Source of the DNA: Acidobacteriota bacterium
Lineage (GTDB): Bacteria > Acidobacteriota > Terriglobia > Terriglobales > Acidobacteriaceae
DNA: 27,822 nt
Assembly: GCA_021809235.1 (NCBI GenBank)
Contig: JAKBAG010000007.1
Location: 1 to 27,822, forward strand
Direction of reading: 5' to 3'
Positions 16,001-22,728 of this stretch are shown piece by piece. A program made the translations under genes and the position numbers. Each line of letters starts with the position of its first letter. The first letter of the stretch is position 1. The notes under the pieces are model-generated. The model had not been told where the DNA came from and did no database searches. It saw nothing but the letters and a program-made list of their open reading frames with translations.

Positions 16001-16239
16001 GAGATGCCCGACAGGTCAATCTTGGGGCGAATCTCGGTTTCTGTGCGCGAGCCCGACGCGCTGGAGGCGGACTTGCCGCCCTTCTTCAGGTGAACCCGAA
16101 CACGCTCGGCCTCATCCTCCTCAATGGAGCTGGAGTGGGTCTTGCCGTCCCCCAGTTGCATTGCGTGCAGAGCGTCCAGAACCTGCTTGCTCTTGACCTC
16201 CAGTTCGCGTGCCAGATCGTTGATTCGAACCTTACTCAT
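13030..16239 (-). CDS. infB: Translation initiation factor IF-2
   Basis: This 1069-residue protein is long for the family. An IF2_N module comes first (1-52, starting MSKVRINDLARELEVKSKQV). A disordered Ala/Pro/Val-rich linker (about 75-315) and a Gly/Pro/Arg-rich linker (about 315-445) follow, then a second IF2_N module (about 480-530). The GTPase domain has G1 GHVDHGKT (562-569), T589, DTPGH (615-619) and NKID (669-672). Domains II to IV follow, including the fMet-tRNA-binding C1/C2 region. IF-2 delivers initiator tRNA to the 30S subunit and promotes subunit joining. The start is supported by AGAGG 4 nt before the ATG. The Gly-rich linker contains an 8-residue repeat encoded by a 24-nt tandem DNA repeat. 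It is the last gene of the rimP-nusA-infB operon and is followed by a strong terminator. Confidence 0.98.
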   Translation of the reverse strand: MSKVRINDLARELEVKSKQVLDALHAMQLGDGKTHSSSIEEDEAERVRVHLKKGGKSASSASGSRTETEIRPKIDLSGISKPGDALKAILASKQAAEQPPARKPAAPPAAPVVAAPPRPPAVTVVPAKPEPRRIVPQPRPAPSVIAAPAPAIAVAPPAKTIIARPPSTPAAARPAATPVVARPAAPATEAPEVKVVVAPPPARPAASVAPSAPSAASSVVAAAPSAPEAPASPAASVTASPVAPTAAAVPAVEADATPAAASAPIADAPSAADKPTDTTPSVTAAAAPAVPAAPVRRVIMPQTGPRPSYKAPVPPPGAPAPGAQGGLERGKPIFDRRPGGGFQRPGAPAGAPGQFPGGPRPKHPTRPGFAGPGGPGARPGFGGPRPGGFGGPRPGGMGGPRPGGGFGAAPMMPAPGDSARPQRPSGPPRGRGRQQYPKTKEGPMKGFVPPPRLGGTYMSNEPLPITREITVTEGISVKDLAEKLEIRAKDLIATLLMRGVFVTVNQSLDAEMVKEVAARFGVGANVISYEDELANQALEEILESDNIDELEVPRSPVVTVMGHVDHGKTSLLDAIRETDVASGEAGGITQHIGAYKVRFSKEGSPASGREIVFLDTPGHEAFTRMRARGAKVTDLVVIVVAADDGPMPQTIEAIDHAKAANVPIIVAINKIDKPEAQPDRVMKQLADRGLVPEDWGGETVYVPVSAKKRLGLDQLLEMICLVSDVASLKCTPGRKAVGTVLEAKLDRGRGTVASVLVQNGTLRLNDSYIVGNTFGKVRAMFDDRGRSIEEAGPSTPVEVLGLEGMPDSGDTFLVVADRDKAKGIAQYRKMKEREAQLAKSSRVSLEGLAEQIRQAGIKDLAIILKGDVTGSVEVLADSLVRMSTEKVRIKVIHSGVGAITESDILLASASNAIVIGFNVRPERKAAELAQQDDVEIRLHSIIYELQDEIRKAMLGLLDPTFRENYIGRADVVNIFRIPKVGTIAGCRVTDGVLRRDAEVKVLRDGEQVFKGKIGSLRRVKDDVKEVTNGMECGVGVAGFGDLKEGDVLEAFSTERIASDLGALTSVAKH
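15028..15099 (-). repeat. 24-nt tandem repeat inside infB
   Basis: Three in-frame copies of a 24-nt unit encode FGGPRPGG, FGGPRPGG and MGGPRPGG (residues 381-404 of IF-2). At DNA level CCAGGCCGCGGTCC recurs at 15056 and 15080. It lies in the disordered linker, so its copy number may vary between strains. Confidence 0.8.
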
Positions 16240-16354
16240 CCGCCTCTTTTCGTTGTACTGCTGCTACGGTTAACTGTTCATTGCAACCTCGTGGCCCTTG
16301 CCTGCCCGGTCGCTACCATTATCCCCTGAAACCACCAGCGCTGAAAGATGCGGG

Positions 16355-17878
16355 CTACGCATCGGGTGCGCCTGCCGGGGAATCTTCCTCTGCAGCCGGT
16401 TCCGTCTCCGTGGCCTCTGCGGCTGCCTCGACCTGCGGAATGGGCTCGTCCACTACCGGAGCGTCAGCCTCTGCTGCTGTTTCTGCTACGGCTTTGGTCT
16501 CTGTCGCTTCATCTGCCACTGCTTCATCTGCGGCGGGGAGTTCGCCCGCTGCCGTCGGCTCGACGGCTGTCTCTGCCGATGCTGGCCTGGCCTCGCCTTC
16601 GGCATATTCGCCAAAGTAGTGACGGACGGCGATGCTGATCCGCTCCAGCGTCTTCTCACCAATGCCGGGAATCTCCTCCAGCTGTTCGGGGGTCATGTCC
16701 GCCAGAGATTCAACGGTGGTGATGCCTGCGGCAACCAGCTTCTGCAGAATGGAGTCGCCCAGCTCGCTGATCTGCTCAATCGGAGTGGATGGGCCGCCGG
16801 ACATTGAGGTCATCTGCTGCTCAACCTCCTGGCGCTTCTCCTCCTCGCTCTTGATGTCGATCTTCCAGCCGAGGAGTTTGGCGGCCAGACGAACGTTCTG
16901 TCCCTTTTTGCCGATGGCCAGCGAGAGTTGCGTGTCATCGACGATGACCTCCAGCTGCTTGTTGGCCAGGTCCACGATGGAGACACGGCTGACCTTGGCC
17001 GGCTGCAGAGCCTTTTCGGCAAAGGTGGTGATCTCTTCGCTGTACTCGATGATGTCGATCTTCTCGCCGCGCAGCTCGCGGATAATCGACTGCACGCGCA
17101 TGCCCTTCATGCCGACGCAGGCACCAACCGGATCCACATCCTTGTCGCGGCTCATGACGGCAATCTTGGTGCGCTCACCGGCTTCGCGCGCAATAGCGCG
17201 AATAACGACGGTGTTGTCATAGATCTCCGGCACCTCAGACTGAAAGAGGTTCTGGACCAGCTCCGGGGCGGCGCGGGAGACCAGCACCTGCGGTCCCTTG
17301 GCCGTGCGATCAACCTTGAGCAGGACGACGCGAATACGCTCGCCGACCGTGAAGGACTCCAGTCGGGACTGCTCGCGGCGCGGCATCCGCGCCTCGGCCT
17401 TGCCAAGGTCCACCACCAGATCCGGTCCTTCGATACGCTTGACCGTGGCGGAAAGGACTTCCTTTTCGCGGTGGGCGTACTCGTTGAAGACCGTGTCGCG
17501 CTCGGCGTCGCGCACCTTCTGAAAGATGACCTGCTTGGCAAGCTGGGCGGCGATGCGACCCAGCGGACGGGTGTCCAGATAGGTCCGCAGCTCACTGCCG
17601 GGCTCCACTTCCTGCCCCAGTTCAGCCTGTGCATCGGCCAGTGTCAGCTGGTTGATGGGGTCGGTCATCTCCTCGTCCGTAGCCAGGACGGTGCGATAGG
17701 CGTAGACGTGAATCTCGCCCGTCTCCCGGTCAAGTTCGCCGCGCATCGTCTGCTGGCTCTTGTAATACTTGCGGGTGGCCAACACGATGGCTTCTTCCAC
17801 CGCGTGCACGACAATCTCCGGGTCAATGTTCTTTTCCCGGCTCAACATCTCAATCGATTGGTACAAAGCGCTCGACAT
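16355..17878 (-). CDS. nusA: Transcription termination/antitermination protein NusA
   Basis: This 507-residue protein has the NusA order: N-terminal RNA-polymerase-binding domain (about 1-125, starting MSSALYQSIEMLSREKNIDP), S1 (about 132-200), KH1 (about 205-280, with GACVGMKGMRVQSI) and KH2 (about 300-350, with AIGKKGQNVRLAAKLLGWKI). A helix-hairpin-helix segment (MTPEQLEEIPGIGEKTLERI) and an acidic Ala/Glu-rich tail (about 440-507) follow. It binds RNA polymerase and nascent RNA, and modulates pausing, intrinsic termination and antitermination. The acidic tail is longer than in minimal NusA proteins. The Shine-Dalgarno is weak (AGGA about 14 nt upstream). It lies 117 bp after rimP and 115 bp before infB; the ylxR gene found between nusA and infB in Firmicutes is absent. 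Confidence 0.98.
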   Translation of the reverse strand: MSSALYQSIEMLSREKNIDPEIVVHAVEEAIVLATRKYYKSQQTMRGELDRETGEIHVYAYRTVLATDEEMTDPINQLTLADAQAELGQEVEPGSELRTYLDTRPLGRIAAQLAKQVIFQKVRDAERDTVFNEYAHREKEVLSATVKRIEGPDLVVDLGKAEARMPRREQSRLESFTVGERIRVVLLKVDRTAKGPQVLVSRAAPELVQNLFQSEVPEIYDNTVVIRAIAREAGERTKIAVMSRDKDVDPVGACVGMKGMRVQSIIRELRGEKIDIIEYSEEITTFAEKALQPAKVSRVSIVDLANKQLEVIVDDTQLSLAIGKKGQNVRLAAKLLGWKIDIKSEEEKRQEVEQQMTSMSGGPSTPIEQISELGDSILQKLVAAGITTVESLADMTPEQLEEIPGIGEKTLERISIAVRHYFGEYAEGEARPASAETAVEPTAAGELPAADEAVADEATETKAVAETAAEADAPVVDEPIPQVEAAAEATETEPAAEEDSPAGAPDA

Positions 17879-17995
17879 GCTTGTGTGTCTTTCCTATTCA
17901 TCTGCGCCGGATGGAGGGAGCCATGCGGCGGTCATGCCTGAAAACATCGTTTCGGCGCAGCCAGCGGCTGCCTCCAAAGGGTTCGCTGCCGGGAA

Positions 17996-18580
17996 TCAGA
18001 TCTCCGGCAGAAGTTGCGCGCGTTCGACGTTGCGGAACGCAATTTCAACGGTCTGCATGCCGGTCTTGCGCGTCTTGCTGTTTTGCCGCGTTGCGGCCAG
18101 ATCCACGGTAATGCCCGAGTCGGTCACGGTGTTCAGCCGTCCCTGCCAGTGGCGATTGTTGGCAATGGGTTCAAAGGTCTGGACTTTGACCAGCGCACCC
18201 TGAAATCGCTGGAAGTCCACTGGAGCAGAAAGTCTCCGGTCCAGTCCGGGCGAGCTGACCTCAAGGGTGTATTCGCCGTCCGGTCCCAGATCCTCAACAT
18301 CGAGCAGCGTGCCAAAGTCGCGGCTGAAGGCGGCACAGTCCTCATGGGTAAGCCAGCTAAGGTGACGGACATCAGCCACTCCGCCCGGCAAAGGCTCCTG
18401 CTCGGGGTCCTGCTGCTGGCGGGCGATGGCAACTTCACGCTGCTGGGGGTTCTTTTCCAGATAGATGCAGAGCACGCGCTGACGCCCCTGGGTGGTGTAT
18501 GTGGCGTCGACCAGATCCAGCCCAAGCGATGCGGCCACCCGCTGCGCTGCCTGCCGAATTGTCTCCATCGCAAATGCCAT
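17996..18580 (-). CDS. rimP: Ribosome maturation factor RimP
   Basis: This is a 194-residue protein from the ATG at 18580; a second ATG is at 18568. The frame continues upstream to 18751, but that segment crosses the promoter and a terminator-like hairpin, so the longer form is unlikely. Conserved RimP features are LGLDLVDATYTTQGRQRVLCIYLEK, then the DCAAFSRDFGTLLDVED helix, then YTLEVSSPGLDRRL. The C-terminal part is an SH3-like domain. RimP helps assemble the 30S subunit. It is about 40 residues longer than the E. coli protein because of a Gln/Glu/Pro-rich insertion (about 53-85) between the first strand region and the DCAAF helix. No clear Shine-Dalgarno is seen before either ATG. It heads the rimP-nusA-infB operon, a classic order. 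Confidence 0.92.
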   Translation of the reverse strand: MAFAMETIRQAAQRVAASLGLDLVDATYTTQGRQRVLCIYLEKNPQQREVAIARQQQDPEQEPLPGGVADVRHLSWLTHEDCAAFSRDFGTLLDVEDLGPDGEYTLEVSSPGLDRRLSAPVDFQRFQGALVKVQTFEPIANNRHWQGRLNTVTDSGITVDLAATRQNSKTRKTGMQTVEIAFRNVERAQLLPEI

Positions 18581-18612
18581 GCTGGATTCCCGGGCTGCCG
18601 CGGTCTTTGCGG

Positions 18613-18640
18613 CAAATAAAAAGTGGGCTTTGGGCCCACT
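18613..18640 (-). terminator. Terminator/attenuator hairpin before rimP
   Basis: On the minus strand AGTGGGC (18634-18640) pairs with GCCCACT (18622-18628) around the 5-nt loop CCAAA. TTTTTATTTG follows, a standard intrinsic terminator. It lies downstream of both the M16 peptidase stop and the rimP operon promoter. It could therefore end peptidase transcripts and also attenuate the rimP-nusA-infB message. Confidence 0.75.
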
Positions 18641-18703
18641 CCTCTCTCCGCGCCGGGTTGTGCCGTTGCTCAATCCAGAGCGGACAAATTCGTCTGCTTC
18701 CTT

Positions 18704-18712
18704 AGTATAGCA
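18704..18712 (-). promoter_or_regulatory. Extended -10 promoter of the rimP-nusA-infB operon
   Basis: On the minus strand the sequence is TGCTATACT, identical to the element before tRNA-Leu. The predicted start is about 18697, giving a leader of about 117 nt to the rimP ATG, with the terminator-like hairpin in the middle. No good -35 is seen. Confidence 0.6.
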
Positions 18713-18733
18713 GCTTTTGTGCTCCACAATGGC

Positions 18734-18745
18734 GGCAAATTTGCC
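18734..18745. promoter_or_regulatory. Perfect 12-bp palindrome upstream of the rimP promoter
   Basis: GGCAAATTTGCC is a perfect inverted repeat. It sits just upstream of where the -35 of the rimP promoter would lie and 9 bp beyond the M16 peptidase stop. The 9-mer GCGGCAAAT recurs at 18610-18618 beside the leader hairpin. It may be an operator, but no matching regulator is recognised. Confidence 0.35.
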
Positions 18746-18754
18746 TGCCACCCC

Positions 18755-20059
18755 TCAGCAGACGATCTCTTCGCGGCGAAGCTGAACCCCGTCCAGCCGA
18801 CCGAGCATGGTGATGGCAATCTTATCCGGCTGAAACAAGGTCTGAGCCATGTGCTGGACCTGGGTTGCGGTAACGGTCTCCAGCCGGTCCAGAACCTCGT
18901 CAACGGTGAAGAAGTGATGGAAGTACATCTCCTGACGGGCAAGGTTGGACATGCGGGAGCCGGAGCTTTCCAGACCCATCAGGATGTTGCCTTTGACCTG
19001 TTCGATGGCGCGGCGGAGTTCGTCACTGCCGAGCGGCTCATGCTTGATGCGCTGGAACTGGCCGAGTACGAGGGTGACGACCTCACGCGCCTTGGCCGCC
19101 GAGGTGCCGGCGTAAACGCAGAGCGAGCCGGTATCTGAATAGGGACTGAGGTCGGAATAAATGGAGTAGGCCAGGCCACGCTCCTCGCGGATGGTCTGGA
19201 ACAGGCGCGAGCTCATGCCGCCACCGAGGACGGTGTTCAGGATGAGGGTGGCGTAGCGATTCTCATCGGTGATCGGCGGCGAGGGCACGCCCATGCAGAT
19301 CTGTACCTGCTCCAGCGAGCGCTTGTTGCGCAGCAGGATGGGCGCACTGACGACCGGAGGATGCAGCCTTAGCTCAGGCACTCCGGGTGCAACGGCTTGG
19401 AACTTTTCGCCCACCTGCCGGACAAAGTCATCGTGATCCAGCTGCCCGGCGGCGGCAAAGATCATGTTGCCGGCTCGGAAGCGATCCTCGTGATACGCAA
19501 AGAGCGAAGACTGGCCGAAGCCGCGGACGGTCTCCGTGGTGCCGAGAATGGGTTTGCCGAGCGGCTGATCCTTCCAGAAGTTCTGGGTGAAGATCTCGTG
19601 GACAAGCACATCCGGATTGTCCTCGTCGATCTTAATCTCCTCAAGGATGACGCCGCGCTCGCGCTCTATGTCTGGATGGGCGAAGACCGGATGGAGCACC
19701 AGATCGGAGAGGATATCGAGGGCGATGGGAACGTGGCCGGCCAGTGCCTTCACGCTGAAGCAGATGGTCTCCTTGCCGGTGTAGGCATCGAGGTTGCCGC
19801 CAATCGCGTCCATTTCGCGGGCGATGTGCTGGGCAGTGCGCGAGCGCGTTCCCTTGAAGAGCATGTGCTCGACAAAGTGGGAGATACCGTTTTGGGGAGC
19901 GTCCTCGTAGCGGGAGCCGGATTTGACCCATACGCCCATGGCCACCGAATGCAGATGTTCCATGCGCTCGGTGAGGATGACCATGCCGTTGGGAAGCACG
20001 GTACGGCGCAGATTGCGGGGCGGATTGGCATTGCGCAGCGGGTTTTCCAGATTCGACAC
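18755..20059 (-). CDS. M16 family zinc metallopeptidase (insulinase/processing-peptidase type)
   Basis: The protein is 434 residues from a GTG start at 20059, chosen because GGAG lies 5 nt before it and a -10 TACAAT lies just upstream. An in-frame TTG at 20119 would add 20 residues but lies upstream of that promoter. The inverted zinc motif HFVEH (H61, E64, H65) is followed by the downstream acidic ligand region (RERGVILEEIKIDED). The C-terminal half has the substrate-positioning signature GGGMSSRLFQTIREERGLAY. Length and motifs match the single-chain bacterial processing-peptidase-like group (PqqL/YmxG type). No signal peptide is present, so it is probably cytosolic. It likely degrades peptides; its substrate is unknown. 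It is divergent from rlmN and its transcript would end at the hairpin before rimP. Confidence 0.92.
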   Translation of the reverse strand: MSNLENPLRNANPPRNLRRTVLPNGMVILTERMEHLHSVAMGVWVKSGSRYEDAPQNGISHFVEHMLFKGTRSRTAQHIAREMDAIGGNLDAYTGKETICFSVKALAGHVPIALDILSDLVLHPVFAHPDIERERGVILEEIKIDEDNPDVLVHEIFTQNFWKDQPLGKPILGTTETVRGFGQSSLFAYHEDRFRAGNMIFAAAGQLDHDDFVRQVGEKFQAVAPGVPELRLHPPVVSAPILLRNKRSLEQVQICMGVPSPPITDENRYATLILNTVLGGGMSSRLFQTIREERGLAYSIYSDLSPYSDTGSLCVYAGTSAAKAREVVTLVLGQFQRIKHEPLGSDELRRAIEQVKGNILMGLESSGSRMSNLARQEMYFHHFFTVDEVLDRLETVTATQVQHMAQTLFQPDKIAITMLGRLDGVQLRREEIVC

Positions 20060-20080
20060 GGAGGCTCCAGTCTGATCCTG

Positions 20081-20086
20081 ATTGTA
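20081..20086 (-). promoter_or_regulatory. Promoter (-10) of the M16 peptidase gene
   Basis: TACAAT on the minus strand predicts a start near 20074 and a leader of about 15 nt, carrying the GGAG that serves the GTG start at 20059. No good -35 is visible. It lies back to back with the rlmN promoter. Confidence 0.5.
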
Positions 20087-20120
20087 GACGCATGGGCTGC
20101 CTGCGTGGGTGCCTGGCAAC

Positions 20121-20129
20121 TGCTATTCT
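20121..20129 (+). promoter_or_regulatory. Extended -10 promoter of rlmN, leaderless start likely
   Basis: TGCTATTCT is an extended -10 that predicts transcription starting at about 20136, next to the ATG at 20137. No Shine-Dalgarno is seen before this ATG or the one at 20131. A leaderless message is the simplest reading. Confidence 0.45.
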
Positions 20130-20136
20130 GATGCCG

Positions 20137-21354
20137 ATGCCGAGCAAGCACCAGATCGAGACCAGCCTGCATCCTGCGGGACCGGAAGCGACGGGCAACA
20201 GCGCTGTCGCTCCTGCGGCTGTGGATCGCCGGCTGTTTGGGCGCACGGCAGCAGAGCTGGCCGAGTTGATGGTGACAGCCGGAGAAAAGCCCTATCGCGG
20301 CCGACAGTTGGCTGATGCGCTCTATCGCCAGCGTTGCAATAGCTGGGCATCTATGACGACGCTGCCGGCGGCACTGCGCCAGCGGCTGGCCGATGCCGAC
20401 TGGATGCCGGGTCGTCCGGAGATTGCCGAAAGCTTCCGCTCGGTGGATGGAACGGAGCGATACCTGATCCAGACCGGGGAAAACACGGTGGAGACGGTGT
20501 GGATGCCGGAGGGCGACGGCGGCGCCGAGGAGACTGCCGCAAGCGACGTGGGCCAGTCTGGTGGAGAAGCTGCCGAGGCAGGCGAAGGCTGGAAGCGGGC
20601 CACAATCTGCGTCTCCAGCCAGGTAGGCTGCGCGGTCAACTGCCAGTTCTGCCTGACGGCGAAGCTGGGACTGCAGCGCAACCTGACGGCGGGCGAGATT
20701 GCCGGCCAGGTGGTGGCCGTGCTGGATCGGCAGGGAGTGGTGCTGAATCGCAAGCGTATTAACCTGGTGTTCATGGGCATGGGCGAGCCGTTTCTGAACT
20801 ACGAGAACTTTATGGCGGCCGTCCGGCTGCTGCGGGACGAGGTAGGCATTGCGACCCAGCGGATGACGGTTTCGACCTCAGGCATTGTGCCGGCGATCCG
20901 GCGCTTTGCCGCCGAGGAGGACCGCCCGCGGCTGGCCATCAGCCTGAATGCGCCAAATGATGCAATCCGCGAGAGCATCATGCCGATCAATCGCAAATGG
21001 CCGATTGCCGAGCTGATGGAAGCGGTGCGTACGATCCCCTTCCGGCAGCGGGAAAAGGTTACCTTTGAGTATGTGTTGCTGGATGGGGTGACAAACCGGC
21101 GCGAGGATGCACGCGAGCTGGCGGCGCTGGTGACGCGGCATCGGCTGCCCTGCATGGTGAATCTGATTGCCTGGAATCCGGGGCCGGGTATCGCATACTC
21201 AAGCCCAACGACCGAATCCGTGCTGGACTTCCAGAAGCAACTGCTGCAGGCCGGGATCCAGACCTATATCCGGCGGCCGCGTGGGCGGGATATCTATGCC
21301 GCATGCGGGCAGTTGAAGCGGACAACGGAGCCTGATCTGGTGCGACTGGGCTAG
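20137..21354 (+). CDS. rlmN: Dual-specificity 23S rRNA/tRNA adenine-C2 methyltransferase RlmN
   Basis: This is a 405-residue radical-SAM enzyme from the ATG at 20137; another ATG is at 20131, and an upstream one at 20092 lies before the promoter. The N-terminal accessory domain (about 30-120) is followed by the [4Fe-4S] motif CAVNCQFC (C165, C169, C172). The SAM-binding GMGEP segment lies in NLVFMGMGEPFLNYENF. The two methyl-transfer cysteines are C158 (ICVSSQVGC) and C390 (AACGQL). It methylates A2503 of 23S rRNA and A37 of some tRNAs, aiding fidelity. An acidic Gly/Glu/Ala-rich insertion at about 126-153 separates VETVWMPEG from the cluster domain, where E. coli RlmN has only a few residues. 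The gene stands alone before the mre cluster. Confidence 0.96.
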   Translation: MPSKHQIETSLHPAGPEATGNSAVAPAAVDRRLFGRTAAELAELMVTAGEKPYRGRQLADALYRQRCNSWASMTTLPAALRQRLADADWMPGRPEIAESFRSVDGTERYLIQTGENTVETVWMPEGDGGAEETAASDVGQSGGEAAEAGEGWKRATICVSSQVGCAVNCQFCLTAKLGLQRNLTAGEIAGQVVAVLDRQGVVLNRKRINLVFMGMGEPFLNYENFMAAVRLLRDEVGIATQRMTVSTSGIVPAIRRFAAEEDRPRLAISLNAPNDAIRESIMPINRKWPIAELMEAVRTIPFRQREKVTFEYVLLDGVTNRREDARELAALVTRHRLPCMVNLIAWNPGPGIAYSSPTTESVLDFQKQLLQAGIQTYIRRPRGRDIYAACGQLKRTTEPDLVRLG

Positions 21355-21403
21355 ACCTCAAGTGTCCATCCGTTGTTCCCACTTTTGGGCTGGCGACTAA
21401 GGG

Positions 21404-21434
21404 AGGTTCCTCATTGGAACTTCTTCAATCTTTT
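21404..21434 (+). terminator. Possible weak terminator after rlmN
   Basis: AGGTTCC (21404-21410) pairs with GGAACTT (21416-21422), including one G-T pair, around the loop TCATT. A pyrimidine-rich run ending in TTTT follows at 21423-21434. The stem is short, so this is tentative. Confidence 0.35.
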
Positions 21435-21461
21435 CCCATGAGAACGCATGGGTGGGAAAAG
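21430..21461 (+). other. Imperfect hairpin upstream of mreB
   Basis: CTTTTCCC and ATG (21430-21440) can pair with CAT and GGGAAAAG in 21447-21461 if a 4-nt bulge is allowed, with loop AGAACG. CTTCTCTCTT follows. It could add to termination after rlmN or mark the region just upstream of the mreB promoter. Confidence 0.4.
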
Positions 21462-21481
21462 CTTCTCTCTTAAGCTGGCCT

Positions 21482-21487
21482 TACAAT
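21482..21487 (+). promoter_or_regulatory. Probable -10 of the mre cluster
   Basis: TACAAT predicts a start near 21494 and a leader of about 17 nt before the mreB ATG at 21511. It matches the -10 sequence of ald and the M16 gene. No good -35 is visible. Confidence 0.4.
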
Positions 21488-21510
21488 GTTCCAAGAGAGT
21501 TGAATCCTAC

Positions 21511-22575
21511 ATGTCTATGAACGGTTATCCATCGCGTCCTGCGCGTGCTCACGGTTTGCGCTCGCTCTTCAGCATGTTTTCCAGCGATCTTGCGATTGAT
21601 CTGGGAACGGCCAACACGCTTGTCTATGCGGCCGGAAAGGGCATTGTGGTCAACGAGCCCTCGATTGTGGCCATCAACAAGAACACCGGCGAGGTGGAGG
21701 CTGTAGGCAAGGAGGCCAAGGAGATGCTGGGCCGCACGCCCGGCAACATAGTGGCCATCAAGCCGATGAAGGACGGGGTCATTGCGGACTTCAAGGTGAC
21801 CGAGAAGATGCTGAATTACTTCATCCAGAAGGCACACAACCGGAAGATGCTGGTGCATCCACGGATTGTGATCGGAGTGCCGTCGGAGATTACGCAGGTG
21901 GAAAAGCGTGCGGTCGAGGATTCGGCCTATCGCGCCAAGGCCAGCGAGGTATATCTGGTGGAGCAGGCGATGGTGGCGGCCATTGGAGCCGGCCTTCCCA
22001 TTACCGAGGCCTATGGCAACATGGTGGTCGATATCGGCGGGGGAACAACGGATATTGCCGTGATCTCGCTATCAGGCATTGTGTATTCGCGCTCGGTGCG
22101 CATGGCCGGCAACCAGATGGACGAGGCCATTACCAATTATCTGAAGCGCAAATACAATCTGCTGATCGGCGAGCGGACAGCCGAGCAGATCAAGATGGAG
22201 ATCGGATCGGCGTATCCTCTGGACAAGCCACTGACAATGGAGATCAAGGGGCGCAACCTGATTGAAGGCGTTCCCAAGACGATTGCCATTGATGACAGCG
22301 AGATCCGCGAGTCGCTGGCCGAGTGTATTGCTGTGATCATGAACGCGATCCGCGTGGCGCTGGAGCGGACGCCGCCAGAGCTGTCTGCCGATATCTCCGA
22401 CCGCGGCATTGTGTTGACCGGTGGTGGAGCGCTGATCAAAAACCTGGACAAGCGGATTCGCGAGGAAACCGGGCTGCCGGTTTCGGTCGCCGACGATCCG
22501 CTGGCCTCCGTGGTGCTGGGAACGGGTAAAATGCTTTCCGATTTCCGGCTGCTGCGCAAGATCAAAATCGACTGA
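21511..22575 (+). CDS. mreB: Rod shape-determining protein MreB
   Basis: This 354-residue actin homologue is essentially complete. Phosphate-1 is DLAIDLGTANTLVY, phosphate-2 is VVDIGGGTTDIAVIS and the adenosine motif is GIVLTGGGALIKNLD. It polymerises along the inner membrane and directs the cell-wall elongation complex. The ATG at 21511 is preferred over one at 21448, because the latter lies before the promoter and its extra residues do not resemble MreB. About 25 residues precede the usual MreB beginning (MFSSDLAIDLG), including a basic, aromatic stretch that may help membrane contact. A possible Shine-Dalgarno AGAGAG lies 12 nt upstream. It is followed after about 150 bp by mreC, so it may be expressed at a higher level than the rest of the cluster. 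Confidence 0.97.
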   Translation: MSMNGYPSRPARAHGLRSLFSMFSSDLAIDLGTANTLVYAAGKGIVVNEPSIVAINKNTGEVEAVGKEAKEMLGRTPGNIVAIKPMKDGVIADFKVTEKMLNYFIQKAHNRKMLVHPRIVIGVPSEITQVEKRAVEDSAYRAKASEVYLVEQAMVAAIGAGLPITEAYGNMVVDIGGGTTDIAVISLSGIVYSRSVRMAGNQMDEAITNYLKRKYNLLIGERTAEQIKMEIGSAYPLDKPLTMEIKGRNLIEGVPKTIAIDDSEIRESLAECIAVIMNAIRVALERTPPELSADISDRGIVLTGGGALIKNLDKRIREETGLPVSVADDPLASVVLGTGKMLSDFRLLRKIKID

Positions 22576-22728
22576 AGCCGCGCGAAGCGGCCGCTGTGGC
22601 AGCAGATGCCGGGCGGCTGCCAGGCGGTGGATTCCAGAGTGGGTCCGTTTATTCTGTTGGGAGCGGTCTGAGCGTGGAGCTTTCGGCTGGGGACCGCTGC
22701 GGAAGTGCCGCCGGGAGTGCGGCTGTGG

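Noticed and set aside
18581..18751. Longer RimP with 57 extra N-terminal residues
   Set aside because: The extension would cross the operon promoter and the terminator hairpin and does not resemble RimP.
20060..20119. Longer M16 peptidase from TTG at 20119
   Set aside because: TTG has no ribosome binding site and lies upstream of the -10; GTG at 20059 has GGAG at 5 nt.
21448..21510. Longer MreB starting at 21448
   Set aside because: That ATG lies before the -10 box and inside a hairpin; the added residues are not MreB-like.
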